In this document: positions 1-8,663 of the stretch, in pieces
Layout: the number at the start of each line of letters is the position of its first letter
Position numbering within the stretch: the first letter of the stretch is position 1
DNA from: Rhizobium sp. BK399
GTDB lineage: Bacteria; Pseudomonadota; Alphaproteobacteria; Rhizobiales; Rhizobiaceae
Direction of reading: 5' to 3'
NCBI RefSeq assembly: GCF_014194695.1
Contig: NZ_JACIAH010000001.1
Span: 186,001 to 250,000 of the forward strand
DNA length: 64,000 nt
Notes under the pieces: model-generated
The model's input: only the letters and a program-made list of their open reading frames with translations
Told to the model about the DNA's origin: nothing
Database searches by the model: none
Program-made: the position numbers and the translations under genes

Positions 1-1051
1 CAGCCAATTGCCATTCGGGGACATCCGTCAGTGCCGGAATATCGGCAAGCGCCTTGCCCCAATCGGCCGCAGTGTCGATCTGCTTGATCGGACCATGGAA
101 GCCACGGCGCTCGTCATAATTCGTCAGACCATCCTGAAGGGCTTTGCGGGCGAAGACCTGTAGCTCGGGATCAAACGACGTGCGGACTGACAGACCGCCT
201 TCGTACAGCATCTTCTCGCCGTACTGCTCGATCAGCTGGCGACGGACTGCCTCGGCAAAATAGCCGGATGCGAAGAGCGAGGGACCGCTGCTGCGACCGG
301 TCACGCCAAGGGGCTGCTTCTTGGCTTCGGCGCCATCGGACTGGCTGACATAGCCATTCTCGACCATGCGATCGATGACCCAGTTGCGGCGGGTGACCGC
401 TGCTTCGGGATGACGGAAGGGATGATAATTGGCCGGCCCCTTTGGCAGCGACGCAAGATAGGCCGCATCAGCGATCGTCAGTTCGTTCACCGACTTATTG
501 AAATAGGTGAGCGACGCGCTGGCGATGCCGTAGGAGTTCAGACCGAAGAAGATCTCGTTCAGGTACAGCTCGAGGATCTTGTCCTTGCTGTAGGCCTGCT
601 CGATACGGAAGGAGAGGATCGCTTCCTTCGCCTTGCGCTCCATCGTCTGCTCGCTGGAAAGCAGAAAGTTCTTGGCGACCTGTTGGGTGATGGTCGAGCC
701 GCCCTGGGTCGGGCCGCCGGTCAGATAGGCGACCACTGCGCGAGCGAAGCCAGTCACGTCGATGCCGGGATGCTGATAGAAATTCTTGTCTTCAGCAGAC
801 AGGAAGGCAGCCTTGACGCGATCCGGGACTGCCTGGATCGGCAGGAACAGTCTGCGCTCCTTGGCATACTCCGCCATCAGCGCGCCGTTGCCTGCATGGA
901 CGCGGGTCGTTACCGGTGGCTCGTAGCTACTCAGCACTGCGTAGTCCGGAAGATCCTTCGTGACGGTTGCCAAATAAACGGCAACAATAGCCGCTACGCC
1001 CAGGAACAGGACGCAAGCCACTCCGAAGAAATATCCAAGAAGTCTAATCAT
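1..1051 (-). CDS. mrcA: Penicillin-binding protein 1A, N-terminal 350 codons (cut by window edge)
   Basis: Bifunctional peptidoglycan synthase: a GT51 glycosyltransferase that polymerises lipid II, followed in the full protein by a transpeptidase. The visible part has a short cytoplasmic N-terminus, one membrane segment (about residues 5-28), then the GT51 domain with the catalytic-glutamate motif AEDKNFYQHPGID and the QGGSTITQQVAKNFLL motif. The transpeptidase domain and the stop codon lie to the left of the window. The ATG start at 1051-1049 follows a 242-bp gap after amiC, which is on the same strand, so the two may be expressed separately. Sequence motifs leave little doubt about the family; 1A (ponA/mrcA) rather than another class A PBP rests on overall similarity and on the amiC-rne neighbourhood common in alphaproteobacteria. 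Confidence 0.93.
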   Translation of the reverse strand, partial: MIRLLGYFFGVACVLFLGVAAIVAVYLATVTKDLPDYAVLSSYEPPVTTRVHAGNGALMAEYAKERRLFLPIQAVPDRVKAAFLSAEDKNFYQHPGIDVTGFARAVVAYLTGGPTQGGSTITQQVAKNFLLSSEQTMERKAKEAILSFRIEQAYSKDKILELYLNEIFFGLNSYGIASASLTYFNKSVNELTIADAAYLASLPKGPANYHPFRHPEAAVTRRNWVIDRMVENGYVSQSDGAEAKKQPLGVTGRSSGPSLFASGYFAEAVRRQLIEQYGEKMLYEGGLSVRTSFDPELQVFARKALQDGLTNYDERRGFHGPIKQIDTAADWGKALADIPALTDVPEWQLA

Positions 1052-1293
1052 ATTTAAGCTACCGGTATCTCAATCATCGATCGGCGCGAGCGTAACAATC
1101 GCAGGGATCGGGCATCTTGCACGTTGGGCGACTTACTCCATGAGCGTTTTCGCCACAAGCCAATTCAGTTTCATCGATGGAAACACAAGGCTGAGTAACG
1201 GCGTGAATGTGAGTAAAATAGGGCCTTGAAGCGCTATTCCCACATTGAAATCGCGTTACCCCAGCAAGTGTCACATCTGCGCCACGGCCGCAA

Positions 1294-2559
1294 TCAGCCA
1301 CCATTTGCAACCATCGCCGTGCGGTAGTGTTTGACTGCCTCCGTCAGCAGATCTGCCATCCTTCCCCGCCATGCATCATCAAGCAGGAGCTTTTCGTCGT
1401 CCTTGTTCGAAAGGAAGCCCAATTCCAACAGGATAGACGGGACATCCGGCGCCTGCAGAACGCGGAAACCGGCATGGCGATGAGGATTGTTGATTGTCCC
1501 CACCTGATCCTTGAACGACGTGAGTACACTCTCCGCCAAGGAAATCGAAAAAGCCTGCGTTTCGCGGCGCGTCAGATCCAGCAGAATATCCGCGACCTCA
1601 GGAGGTTCGGCCACGGTCTCCTTGCCGGCAATCTGGTCTGAAAGATTTTCGCGGTCGGCGAGATCGGCTGCGAGCTTGTCCGAGGCCTTGTCGGAAATCG
1701 TGTAGACCGTCGCGCCGCGAATGTCCTTCTGCTTCAAGGTATCAGCGTGCATCGAAATGAATAGCCCTGCGTGGTTTTGGCGGGCAATCTCCACGCGCTC
1801 GGATAGCGACAGGAACGAGTCGTCACTTCTGGTCAGAAACGCCTTGATGCCAGTCTCCCGATTCAGTCTATCGGCCAGTGCCTTGGCAAAAGCGAGCGTT
1901 ACGTCCTTCTCTTGCGTCTTGGTATCGACGCCAATTGCGCCGGTATCGATCCCTCCGTGGCCGGCATCGACAGCGATAATGAAATCGCCGTTGACCGGCT
2001 TCTCAGGCGCCGGAATTGCCCCGGTGGTCGGTTGGGGTGAAGGATCGCTCCATGATTGAGCCTTGACGAGGTCGGCGAACTTATCCTTGTCGGTCATCGC
2101 GGCGTCGAGGACTAGGCGATGACCCTTGCCGTCGTCATCCGCCTGAACCTTGGCCACTTCCAGCTTCACCGGTTTTTTGGCGGTCAGCACGATGCGGGCG
2201 CTGTCCTCATCCATCTTTCCGTAACGGATGTCCTTGAAAAGGCCCCTCGCCTCGAGATCGCCCGCCGGGAAGCCGAAAGCTGTCGCCGGAAGATCGATCA
2301 CCACGCGTTCGGGATTGGCGATGTAATGAATCGAAAAATCCGGGGCGCGATCGAAGTCGATAACGATGCGAGTCCGGGCGTCATCGCCGATGATGCGGGC
2401 GCCATAGGCGAGCAGCGGATCGACCTTTGTCATCTCGTTTGCTCGTGCCGGTGGAGGAAACGCAAAGGCCATTGCGGCCGCAGCAACGGCCACCGCGCCG
2501 GCAAAACTCGTTTTCCGCCATCCGGATATCACCGACGCGGGTCGTACCCTCTTAAACAA
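1294..2559 (-). CDS. amiC: N-acetylmuramoyl-L-alanine amidase (AmiC type)
   Basis: Periplasmic zinc amidase that cleaves the bond between N-acetylmuramic acid and the stem peptide, needed for septum splitting. The 421-residue protein starts with a signal peptide (hydrophobic stretch about 18-36, cleavage probably after the ARA near residue 40). An AMIN domain follows at roughly 45-155, then a low-complexity linker, and an Amidase_3 domain at roughly 192-412. Zinc and catalytic residues expected for the family are present: H201 in DAGHGG, E217, H271 in SMHAD and E379 in LLELGFLSN. The domain order AMIN-Amidase_3 is that of AmiC. It lies upstream of mrcA on the same strand and diverges from rne across a 636-bp region. 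Confidence 0.94.
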   Translation of the reverse strand: MFKRVRPASVISGWRKTSFAGAVAVAAAAMAFAFPPPARANEMTKVDPLLAYGARIIGDDARTRIVIDFDRAPDFSIHYIANPERVVIDLPATAFGFPAGDLEARGLFKDIRYGKMDEDSARIVLTAKKPVKLEVAKVQADDDGKGHRLVLDAAMTDKDKFADLVKAQSWSDPSPQPTTGAIPAPEKPVNGDFIIAVDAGHGGIDTGAIGVDTKTQEKDVTLAFAKALADRLNRETGIKAFLTRSDDSFLSLSERVEIARQNHAGLFISMHADTLKQKDIRGATVYTISDKASDKLAADLADRENLSDQIAGKETVAEPPEVADILLDLTRRETQAFSISLAESVLTSFKDQVGTINNPHRHAGFRVLQAPDVPSILLELGFLSNKDDEKLLLDDAWRGRMADLLTEAVKHYRTAMVANGG

Positions 2560-3195
2560 TCGACCGCCACACCTTAAATATCATTCCGATCAAGTTCTCC
2601 CGGTAAACGCGAATTCGCCGGTACCGGCGCCGTTCGCGGCCATGGAGCCGAATCGGCGCCCTTAATCCCCGATTTTGTATGCCTTCCAAAATCCATCAAT
2701 ATTATGGCACATTTGGCTTTTCCCTTGCTATTGTGACAGAGAAAACATACAAGGATTTTTAGGGTAGAAGTGCTGACGGGATAGAGTCGCCTGCACGGCA
2801 GCCAAACCGCAAGGGAACTGGCGCCACAACCGGCAATCGTCCGCCGTCTTATGTGTTTCCACTCGAAATTGGATCCTGAATTTTCCTGCGTATGCGGGAA
2901 CTTCATCGGTGGGATAGCCACCAACCGCTCTTTACAGAGAGAGCAAACTCATCGGACCTGAACAAGGTCTTAGTTTTGTTGATCTCGCTTGGTCTTTGAT
3001 GGTGTCGCAGCAGGTTTTATCTGAAGTCTACAGGCCCCGGGAGAACGTCTCCCCCGCTGCTGTCTGGCTGCTGCTTTCCACACCGCACCAATCGCGACTT
3101 TCATTATCCGGCGCCGCATTGACGAGCCGCACCCCTCCTGTCTCATCGACCCGAGGGGATGCCGACGTTCGACCGCGCCGAGGAGCACACCTTAC
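2560..3195 (+). promoter_or_regulatory. Long amiC-rne intergenic region with structured rne leader
   Basis: This 636-bp gap separates divergent amiC and rne. I see no convincing gene in it. The half next to rne holds inverted repeats: a perfect 6-bp hairpin GGGAGA-acg-TCTCCC at 3039-3053 and a second stem CCCCTC/GAGGGG (3132-3137 with 3153-3158) just before the ribosome-binding site GAGGAGC. Long structured leaders are typical of RNase E genes, which autoregulate by cleaving their own 5' UTR; assigning that role here is inference. I recall a stress-related sRNA mapping to the rne leader in Sinorhizobium but cannot verify it here. No promoter could be assigned confidently. In 2560-2960 I see only AT-richer sequence that probably contains the two divergent promoters. 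Confidence 0.45.
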
Positions 3196-6042
3196 ATGGC
3201 AGACAAGATGCTTATCGACGCGTCTCACGAGGAAGAGACGCGCGTTGTTGTCGTTCGCGGAAACCGCATAGAAGAATTTGACTTCGAGTCACAGCACAAG
3301 AAGCAGATCCGCGGCAACATCTATCTCGCAAAGGTAACGAGGGTCGAACCCTCGTTGCAGGCAGCCTTCGTTGATTACGGCGGCAACCGGCACGGCTTCC
3401 TGGCCTTTGCCGAAATCCACCCCGACTACTACCAAATCCCGCTTGCCGATCGTCAGGCCCTGCTTCGCGCCGAAGCCGAAGAGCATCGCCGCGACGACGA
3501 CGTAGAACACGTCGAGACGGCGCCGGTCGATCTCTCCACTCAGGAACAGCCTGACGTTGGCGTCGCAGCGGCGGTCGCCGAAGCGCCGGCAGCCGAAGCA
3601 GCTCCTGAAGTAGACCCTGCCGCAGCAACCGAGACGGTCGAGGCCGTTGCGGAAGTTGCCGAGGAAGCGCCAGCCAAGAAGGCAAAGCCCCGCCGCAGCC
3701 GCAAGAAGGCAGCGCCTGCTGTTGAAGCGCCTGCAAGCGACGAGCCTGCCAGCGAAGCGGCCGCCGACAACGACGACGAAGGCTCCTCTGGTAGCCAGAT
3801 GGCCGCGATGGTCGAAACCGACTCGATCTCCGAAGAGGTCGACGCCCGCCGTCGCAGCGACGATGACGATGACGACGATCACGACCATGAAGAGGAAGTG
3901 ATCGAATCCGTCGGCGCCGAAGACGCGATGGAAGAAGTTCCCGATCGCGTCCAGCGCAAGCCGCGCAAGCAGTATCGCATCCAGGAAGTCATCAAGCGCC
4001 GCCAAATCCTGCTAGTACAGGTGGCAAAGGAAGAGCGTGGCAACAAGGGTGCCGCCCTGACGACCTATCTTTCGCTGGCCGGCCGTTACTCCGTCCTCAT
4101 GCCGAATACGGCGCGTGGCGGCGGCATCTCCCGCAAGATCACCAATCCGCAGGATCGCAAGCGCCTGAAGGAAATCGCTCGGATGCTCGAAGTGCCGCAG
4201 GGCATGGGCGTCATCCTGCGCACCGCAGGTGCAAACCGCACCAAGGTCGAGGTCAAGCGCGACTTCGAATATCTGATGCGTCTGTGGGAAAACGTCCGCA
4301 CGCTGACGCTGCAGTCGACCGCTCCCTGCCTCGTCTACGAGGAAGGATCGCTCATCAAGCGTTCGATCCGCGATCTCTACAACAAGGATATCAGCGAGAT
4401 CATCGTTGCCGGCGAAGAAGGTTATCGTGAAGCGAAAGACTTCATGAAGATGCTGATGCCGAGCCACGCCAAGGTGGTTCAGCCGTACCGCGACATCCAT
4501 CCGATCTTCTCGCGCTCCGGCATCGAGGCGCAGCTCGATCGCATGCTGCAGCCACAGGTGACGCTGAAGTCGGGCGGCTATCTGATCATGAACCAGACAG
4601 AAGCGCTGGTTTCGATCGACGTCAACTCCGGCCGTTCGACGCGCGAGCACTCGATCGAAGATACCGCGCTGCAGACGAACCTCGAAGCGGCGGAAGAAAT
4701 CGCCCGTCAACTTCGCCTGCGCGACCTTGCCGGTCTGATCGTCATCGACTTCATCGACATGGAAGAAAAGCGCAACAACCGCGCCGTCGAGAAGAAGCTG
4801 AAGGAATGCCTGAAGAACGATCGCGCCCGCATTCAGGTCGGTCGCATCTCTCACTTCGGCCTTCTGGAAATGTCGCGCCAGCGCATCCGCGCTTCCGTTC
4901 TCGAATCAACGACGCAGGTCTGCTCGCATTGCGGCGGTACCGGCCACGTGCGTTCGCAGTCTTCCGTTGCCCTGCATGTCCTGCGCGGTATCGAGGAATA
5001 CCTGCTGAAGAACACCACGCATGACATCACGGTTCGCACGACGCCTGATATCGCGCTCTATTTGCTCAACCATAAGCGCCAGACGATCGTTGACTACGAA
5101 GCCCGCTTCGGTGTCGCGATCATCGTCGATGCAGACGGCTCGGTTGGGTCGCAGCACTTTGCAATCGACCGTGGCGAGCCGGTCGAGAACCCGGTCAAGA
5201 TCGAGAGCCTGTTCAACTTTGCCGCCATCCCCGATGACGAGGACGACGATATAGTTGTCGAAGTCGACGAGGAGGAAGAAGAAGAACTGGAAGCAAAGCC
5301 GGCTGCTGCGGAACGTCCGGCACAGCGCACCGAGGGCGATGGCGAAGGCCGCAAGCGCAAGCGTCGGCGTCGGCGTCGGGGCCGCAACGGCAATGGCGAA
5401 GCGGTAGCCGCTGACAACACGTCGGCCGACGCTGAGGAAGAAGGCGACCTGACCGACGGTGATGACGAGGATGAAGGCGACGAGAGCATTGCTGCCACCT
5501 CTGAGGCGCGTGAAGAAGGTGATGAGACCCAGCGCCGCAAGCGCCGTCGTCGTGGCAAGCGCGGCGGTCGCCGCAACCGCGAGGAAGGCGGCGAGCAGGC
5601 GGGCTCTGAGGCCGAGCTGGCAAGTGATGATGCTGGAGAGGGCGAGACAGAAGTGACCGCTGCCGAAGTCATCGAGGTTACCGCCGAAGAAGCCGTCGAG
5701 GCTCAGCCGGCGATGGCCGCCGTCGAGACGGGCGCGTCGGTTACCGAGGACGTGAAGCCGAAGCGCGCACGTCGAAGCCGCAAGGCATCGCCGGTCGAAG
5801 AGCCTGTTGTGGAAGTTGCAGAGGAGACGACACCGGCTGTCGAGGCTGATGTTGAAGTCGAGGCCGCGGCCGCAGACCTCGCAACGCCGGCCGCAGAGGA
5901 AGCAAAGCCTGTCCGCGCCAACAGAGAGTCGAACATCTCCTCGTCCGAACCGACGGTTAAGTCGACCCGCGGCGATGCTGCGGAGGGCGAAGGCGACAAG
6001 CCGAAGAAAGCTGGCTGGTGGCAGCGCCGCGGTTTTTTCTAA
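3196..6042 (+). CDS. rne: Ribonuclease E
   Basis: Essential endoribonuclease of the RNA degradosome, which cuts AU-rich single-stranded RNA and processes rRNA and tRNA precursors. The 948-residue protein starts with the S1 RNA-binding domain (about 37-85), interrupted by a long acidic and alanine-rich insert (about 98-255) characteristic of alphaproteobacterial RNase E. The catalytic core follows, with metal-binding D475 (SIDVNSG) and D518 (IDFIDM) and a zinc-link motif CSHCGGTGH (C576 and C579). The C-terminal third is disordered, with alternating acidic stretches and arginine-rich RNA-binding patches, ending in the WWQRRGFF tail typical of rhizobia. The start follows GAGGAGC. The gene appears monocistronic, with a strong terminator 29 bp after the stop. 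Confidence 0.97.
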   Translation: MADKMLIDASHEEETRVVVVRGNRIEEFDFESQHKKQIRGNIYLAKVTRVEPSLQAAFVDYGGNRHGFLAFAEIHPDYYQIPLADRQALLRAEAEEHRRDDDVEHVETAPVDLSTQEQPDVGVAAAVAEAPAAEAAPEVDPAAATETVEAVAEVAEEAPAKKAKPRRSRKKAAPAVEAPASDEPASEAAADNDDEGSSGSQMAAMVETDSISEEVDARRRSDDDDDDDHDHEEEVIESVGAEDAMEEVPDRVQRKPRKQYRIQEVIKRRQILLVQVAKEERGNKGAALTTYLSLAGRYSVLMPNTARGGGISRKITNPQDRKRLKEIARMLEVPQGMGVILRTAGANRTKVEVKRDFEYLMRLWENVRTLTLQSTAPCLVYEEGSLIKRSIRDLYNKDISEIIVAGEEGYREAKDFMKMLMPSHAKVVQPYRDIHPIFSRSGIEAQLDRMLQPQVTLKSGGYLIMNQTEALVSIDVNSGRSTREHSIEDTALQTNLEAAEEIARQLRLRDLAGLIVIDFIDMEEKRNNRAVEKKLKECLKNDRARIQVGRISHFGLLEMSRQRIRASVLESTTQVCSHCGGTGHVRSQSSVALHVLRGIEEYLLKNTTHDITVRTTPDIALYLLNHKRQTIVDYEARFGVAIIVDADGSVGSQHFAIDRGEPVENPVKIESLFNFAAIPDDEDDDIVVEVDEEEEEELEAKPAAAERPAQRTEGDGEGRKRKRRRRRRGRNGNGEAVAADNTSADAEEEGDLTDGDDEDEGDESIAATSEAREEGDETQRRKRRRRGKRGGRRNREEGGEQAGSEAELASDDAGEGETEVTAAEVIEVTAEEAVEAQPAMAAVETGASVTEDVKPKRARRSRKASPVEEPVVEVAEETTPAVEADVEVEAAAADLATPAAEEAKPVRANRESNISSSEPTVKSTRGDAAEGEGDKPKKAGWWQRRGFF

Positions 6043-6070
6043 GATGGATATTCGGTGATAAGTAATACAG

Positions 6071-6100
6071 TCCGGCTGCGGCGACGCAGCCGGATTTTTT
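6071..6100 (+). terminator. Rho-independent terminator of rne
   Basis: A perfect 10-bp stem TCCGGCTGCG / CGCAGCCGGA closed by a GCGA (GNRA) tetraloop is followed by a T tract (6095-6100). It lies 29 bp after the rne stop. The last T residues overlap the stop codon of the convergent NYN gene, so the two genes meet within the terminator. Confidence 0.9.
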
Positions 6101-6932
6101 ATGTCAACCGCGCGCTCGATGCATTGCTTGCGTTATCGCGAGGAGCATCGCGAGATGCGACATGGCCTTTTGACGGCACAGTTGCGCCCAAGTGTCCGTT
6201 CTTTTTGTCGGCAACTGCTGCTTTCGTCCGCATGCGGAGCGGCTTCCCATCCACATGATCTATGTCGAATGAATTCGTCTTCTTGACCAGATCGCTTAGC
6301 TTCCGGAAGCCATATGTCCGCGGATCGAAGTCCGACGCCAGATTTGCGAGTTGCGCTCCGACTGCACTGAGCGATACCCATCCATCTTCACTCTCCATCT
6401 GCGCAATGACCTTCTTGATAACGGGCGTCGCTGCACTCGGCTGGCGGAGCGAGGGCGCTTGCGTCGCCTCAGTGCCGTTTGATGATGCCGTGGGCACTAG
6501 GTTCTCAGTATAGATAAATCTACGGCAAGCCTGACGGAAACTCTCAGGGGCCTTCTGCGCACCAAACCCGAAAACATCGAGGCCTTGCTCACGGATCCGC
6601 AAGGCTAATCGGGTGAAATCGCTGTCCGAGGAAACAAGACAAAACCCATCGAAGCGGCCGGTATGCAGGAGATCCATGGCGTCAATGACAAGCGCAATAT
6701 CGGAAGCGTTCTTGCCCGTGGTGTATGCGAATTGCTGTTGAGGGATTATCGCGTGTCGCACCAGCACGTCGTTCCACGCTTTTGAGCAGGAACTGGCGAA
6801 GTCGCCATAGATGCGGCGCACGCTTGCCTCGCCAAGCTTAGCGATCGCTTCGAACAAGCCGGCGGCGATTTTTGCAGAAGTGTTATCAGCATCAATAAGC
6901 ACGGCAAGTCGCGGCGTACGGCGCTCGGGCAT
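6099..6932 (-). CDS. NYN domain protein with C-terminal OST-HTH/LOTUS domain
   Basis: A 277-residue protein of the LabA/DUF88 group. The N-terminal NYN (PIN-like nuclease) fold at about 8-140 has the expected acidic residues: D14 and D16 in VLIDADN, the NASDIALVIDAMDLL segment and the SSDSDF motif. A serine/threonine-rich linker follows, and an OST-HTH (LOTUS) RNA-binding module at about 170-240, recognisable by EDGWVSLSAVGAQL and the F-D-P-R-T-Y-G-F-RKL pattern. NYN-LOTUS proteins are thought to be RNA-directed nucleases; the substrate is unknown. The gene is tail-to-tail with rne and its stop codon lies in the T tract of the rne terminator. The ATG at 6932 is the obvious start. Confidence 0.88.
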   Translation of the reverse strand: MPERRTPRLAVLIDADNTSAKIAAGLFEAIAKLGEASVRRIYGDFASSCSKAWNDVLVRHAIIPQQQFAYTTGKNASDIALVIDAMDLLHTGRFDGFCLVSSDSDFTRLALRIREQGLDVFGFGAQKAPESFRQACRRFIYTENLVPTASSNGTEATQAPSLRQPSAATPVIKKVIAQMESEDGWVSLSAVGAQLANLASDFDPRTYGFRKLSDLVKKTNSFDIDHVDGKPLRMRTKAAVADKKNGHLGATVPSKGHVASRDAPRDNASNASSARLT

Positions 6933-7030
6933 TCATAGCTCCAGTCTCTCGTGATAGACCGGCGCCCAGCATCAACCAGCCAACTACTGCCCGCAACTAT
7001 TAGTAATAAAGTTAGTAAATGACACGTCGA

Positions 7031-7060
7031 CCGCCTGTCTCTTCCTCACGAGGCAGGCGG
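7031..7060 (-). terminator. Inverted repeat after ctaA, possible terminator
   Basis: Arms CCGCCTGTCTC (7031-7041) and GAGGCAGGCGG (7050-7060) pair over 11 positions with one mismatch and an 8-nt loop. The repeat lies about 58 bp after the ctaA stop in the direction of ctaA transcription. There is no clean T tract on the minus strand, so this may be a weak or Rho-assisted terminator. Confidence 0.45.
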
Positions 7061-7118
7061 CACGTCCATCCCGCTTCCAGCGTTAGGGTGAGGTCGTCGC
7101 AGATCCTGGCAGCGCGTT

Positions 7119-8222
7119 TCACTCGCGCTCGGAAATCATGGTCTCTCGCGGATACTCTCCGCAGAAACCCCGCCAGTTGGCGATCGTGAAACCAAAAACC
7201 ACAAGCGCTCCTGCTTGATGCAGCAGCCCCCAATGAAGCGGGACCTCCAGCAACAAGGTAGCGATTCCAATCGCCGCCTGTATCGTCACCAGTGCAAACA
7301 GGACGACGGCGCGCCGAGCATGGGTCGTGGACGGCGCAGCGGTCAGAGCAATGATCATGTTGACAAGCGTCAGCGCGAAAAGGGTATAGGCCCCCAGTCG
7401 ATGAACGAACTGCACCGTCTTTGGGTTCTCGAAGAAATTGATCCAGGCCGGTTGCTGTATCAACAGGTCGGAGGGCACGAGGGCACCATCCATCAACGGC
7501 CAAGTATTGTAGGTAAAGCCGGCATCGAGGCCCGCTACGAGTGCGCCGAGGTAGATCTGGAATAGCGCAAACGCCGCAATTGCGCCCGCCCAGACATACG
7601 AGCTCCGCGTAGGCGCCGGGTCGTCGGAGTGCGGTGCGAGACCCCGCATGATCCACATGCAGGAGGCGAAGATCAGACAGGCCATCACAAGGTGCGTGGC
7701 CAGCCTGTATTGGCTGACGTCGGTTCGGACCGAAAGCCCCGACGATACCATCCACCAGCCGATCGCGCCCTGCAGACCGCCCAGCATCAGGATCCCGAAA
7801 AGAGGCCAGCGCAGCCGTCTCTCCACCCTACCCGTGATCCAGAAATACAATAACGGCAGTGCGAAGATGACACCAATGCCGCGCGCGAGCAGCCGGTGTG
7901 CCCACTCCCACCAAAAGATGCCCTTGAATTCGTCAACGGTCATGCCGCTGTTCATCTGCTGATACTCGGGAATGCGCTGGTAGAGCTTGAATTCCTCTTC
8001 CCATTCGGCGGCGTTCAGAGGCGGAATGACGCCGTGGATGGGCTTCCACTCGGTGATCGACAGGCCCGAATTCGTTAGCCTAGTGGCACCCCCGACGATT
8101 ACCAGACAGAACAATGCCAGGAGCACGAAGCCCAGCCAGATGCGGACAGCGCGGCGATTGCCGTCCTGCCGGCGGATCTCGCGCAGGATCTGCTGTTCAG
8201 TGCTCAAGTTCGCGATGGCCAT
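7119..8222 (-). CDS. ctaA: Heme A synthase (COX15/CtaA family)
   Basis: Inner-membrane enzyme that oxidises the C8 methyl group of heme O to a formyl group, giving heme A for aa3-type cytochrome oxidase. The 367-residue protein has a soluble N-terminus (about 1-27) and eight predicted membrane helices. It carries the conserved histidines in [27 protein letters not shown] and GLLHQAGAL that ligate heme in this family, and the [18 protein letters not shown] signature. The length matches alphaproteobacterial COX15-type enzymes rather than the shorter Bacillus form. Oxidase subunits are not in this window. The gene diverges from a small membrane protein gene across 113 bp. Confidence 0.95.
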   Translation of the reverse strand: MAIANLSTEQQILREIRRQDGNRRAVRIWLGFVLLALFCLVIVGGATRLTNSGLSITEWKPIHGVIPPLNAAEWEEEFKLYQRIPEYQQMNSGMTVDEFKGIFWWEWAHRLLARGIGVIFALPLLYFWITGRVERRLRWPLFGILMLGGLQGAIGWWMVSSGLSVRTDVSQYRLATHLVMACLIFASCMWIMRGLAPHSDDPAPTRSSYVWAGAIAAFALFQIYLGALVAGLDAGFTYNTWPLMDGALVPSDLLIQQPAWINFFENPKTVQFVHRLGAYTLFALTLVNMIIALTAAPSTTHARRAVVLFALVTIQAAIGIATLLLEVPLHWGLLHQAGALVVFGFTIANWRGFCGEYPRETMISERE

Positions 8223-8335
8223 GGCTGCTCCTTACTTCCGGCAGTTGATTTGCCTGAGCAGCTCATGCAAAACAAGCCCTGAACCTTTGCGGCATGCCGT
8301 CGCGGCAATCCGAACACCACTGCGAAAGATATTTG

Positions 8336-8545
8336 ATGCCAGTCCGCCTCCGCAAATTCATCGGTACGATCCTGATTGTCGTGCTCGTACTCGCCTATGC
8401 GGTGCTCGCAAACACGATTGCCGTTGCAACGCTCGGCAACGCGCCATGGTGGGGGCAACTCCTCTACTTTTTCCTGACCGGCCTGTTATGGGTGCTCCCC
8501 GCCATGGTCATCATCAAATGGATGGCCGGACCGAAGCAGCAGTGA
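8336..8545 (+). CDS. DUF2842 small membrane protein
   Basis: A 69-residue protein with two hydrophobic helices (about 9-32 and 41-62) separated by a GNAPWWGQ turn, ending in KWMAGPKQQ. This pattern matches the DUF2842 family, common in Rhizobiales and without known function. I chose the ATG at 8336 because the protein then starts with MPVRLRKF immediately before the first helix; an in-frame extension to 8294 adds only unrelated residues. The gene diverges from ctaA and precedes the polysaccharide cluster, but membership in either unit is not shown. Confidence 0.75.
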   Translation: MPVRLRKFIGTILIVVLVLAYAVLANTIAVATLGNAPWWGQLLYFFLTGLLWVLPAMVIIKWMAGPKQQ

Positions 8546-8663
8546 GCCGTTAACGCCGGGATAACCCTGATCGATGGAAAGGACGGTGCCACGTCTCTCA
8601 TAAACGAATTGGATGCCCCGCCGCCCTATTCTCCGCTCCGGCAAGTCAGACCGGAGAGAGACC

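Noticed and set aside
410..1057. Long plus-strand ORF opposite mrcA (215 codons)
   Set aside because: It is the antisense of the PBP1A gene, which has intact GT51 motifs on the other strand. The ORF has no recognisable domain and no ribosome-binding site.
2574..2924. 116-codon minus-strand ORF in the amiC-rne intergenic region
   Set aside because: The predicted protein has no coherent composition or domain, and its promoter and ribosome-binding site are missing. The region is better explained as divergent promoters and the rne leader.
3289..4005. Antisense ORF with glycine- and arginine-rich sequence inside rne
   Set aside because: This arises from the biased codons of the acidic insert in RNase E. 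rne is intact on the plus strand.
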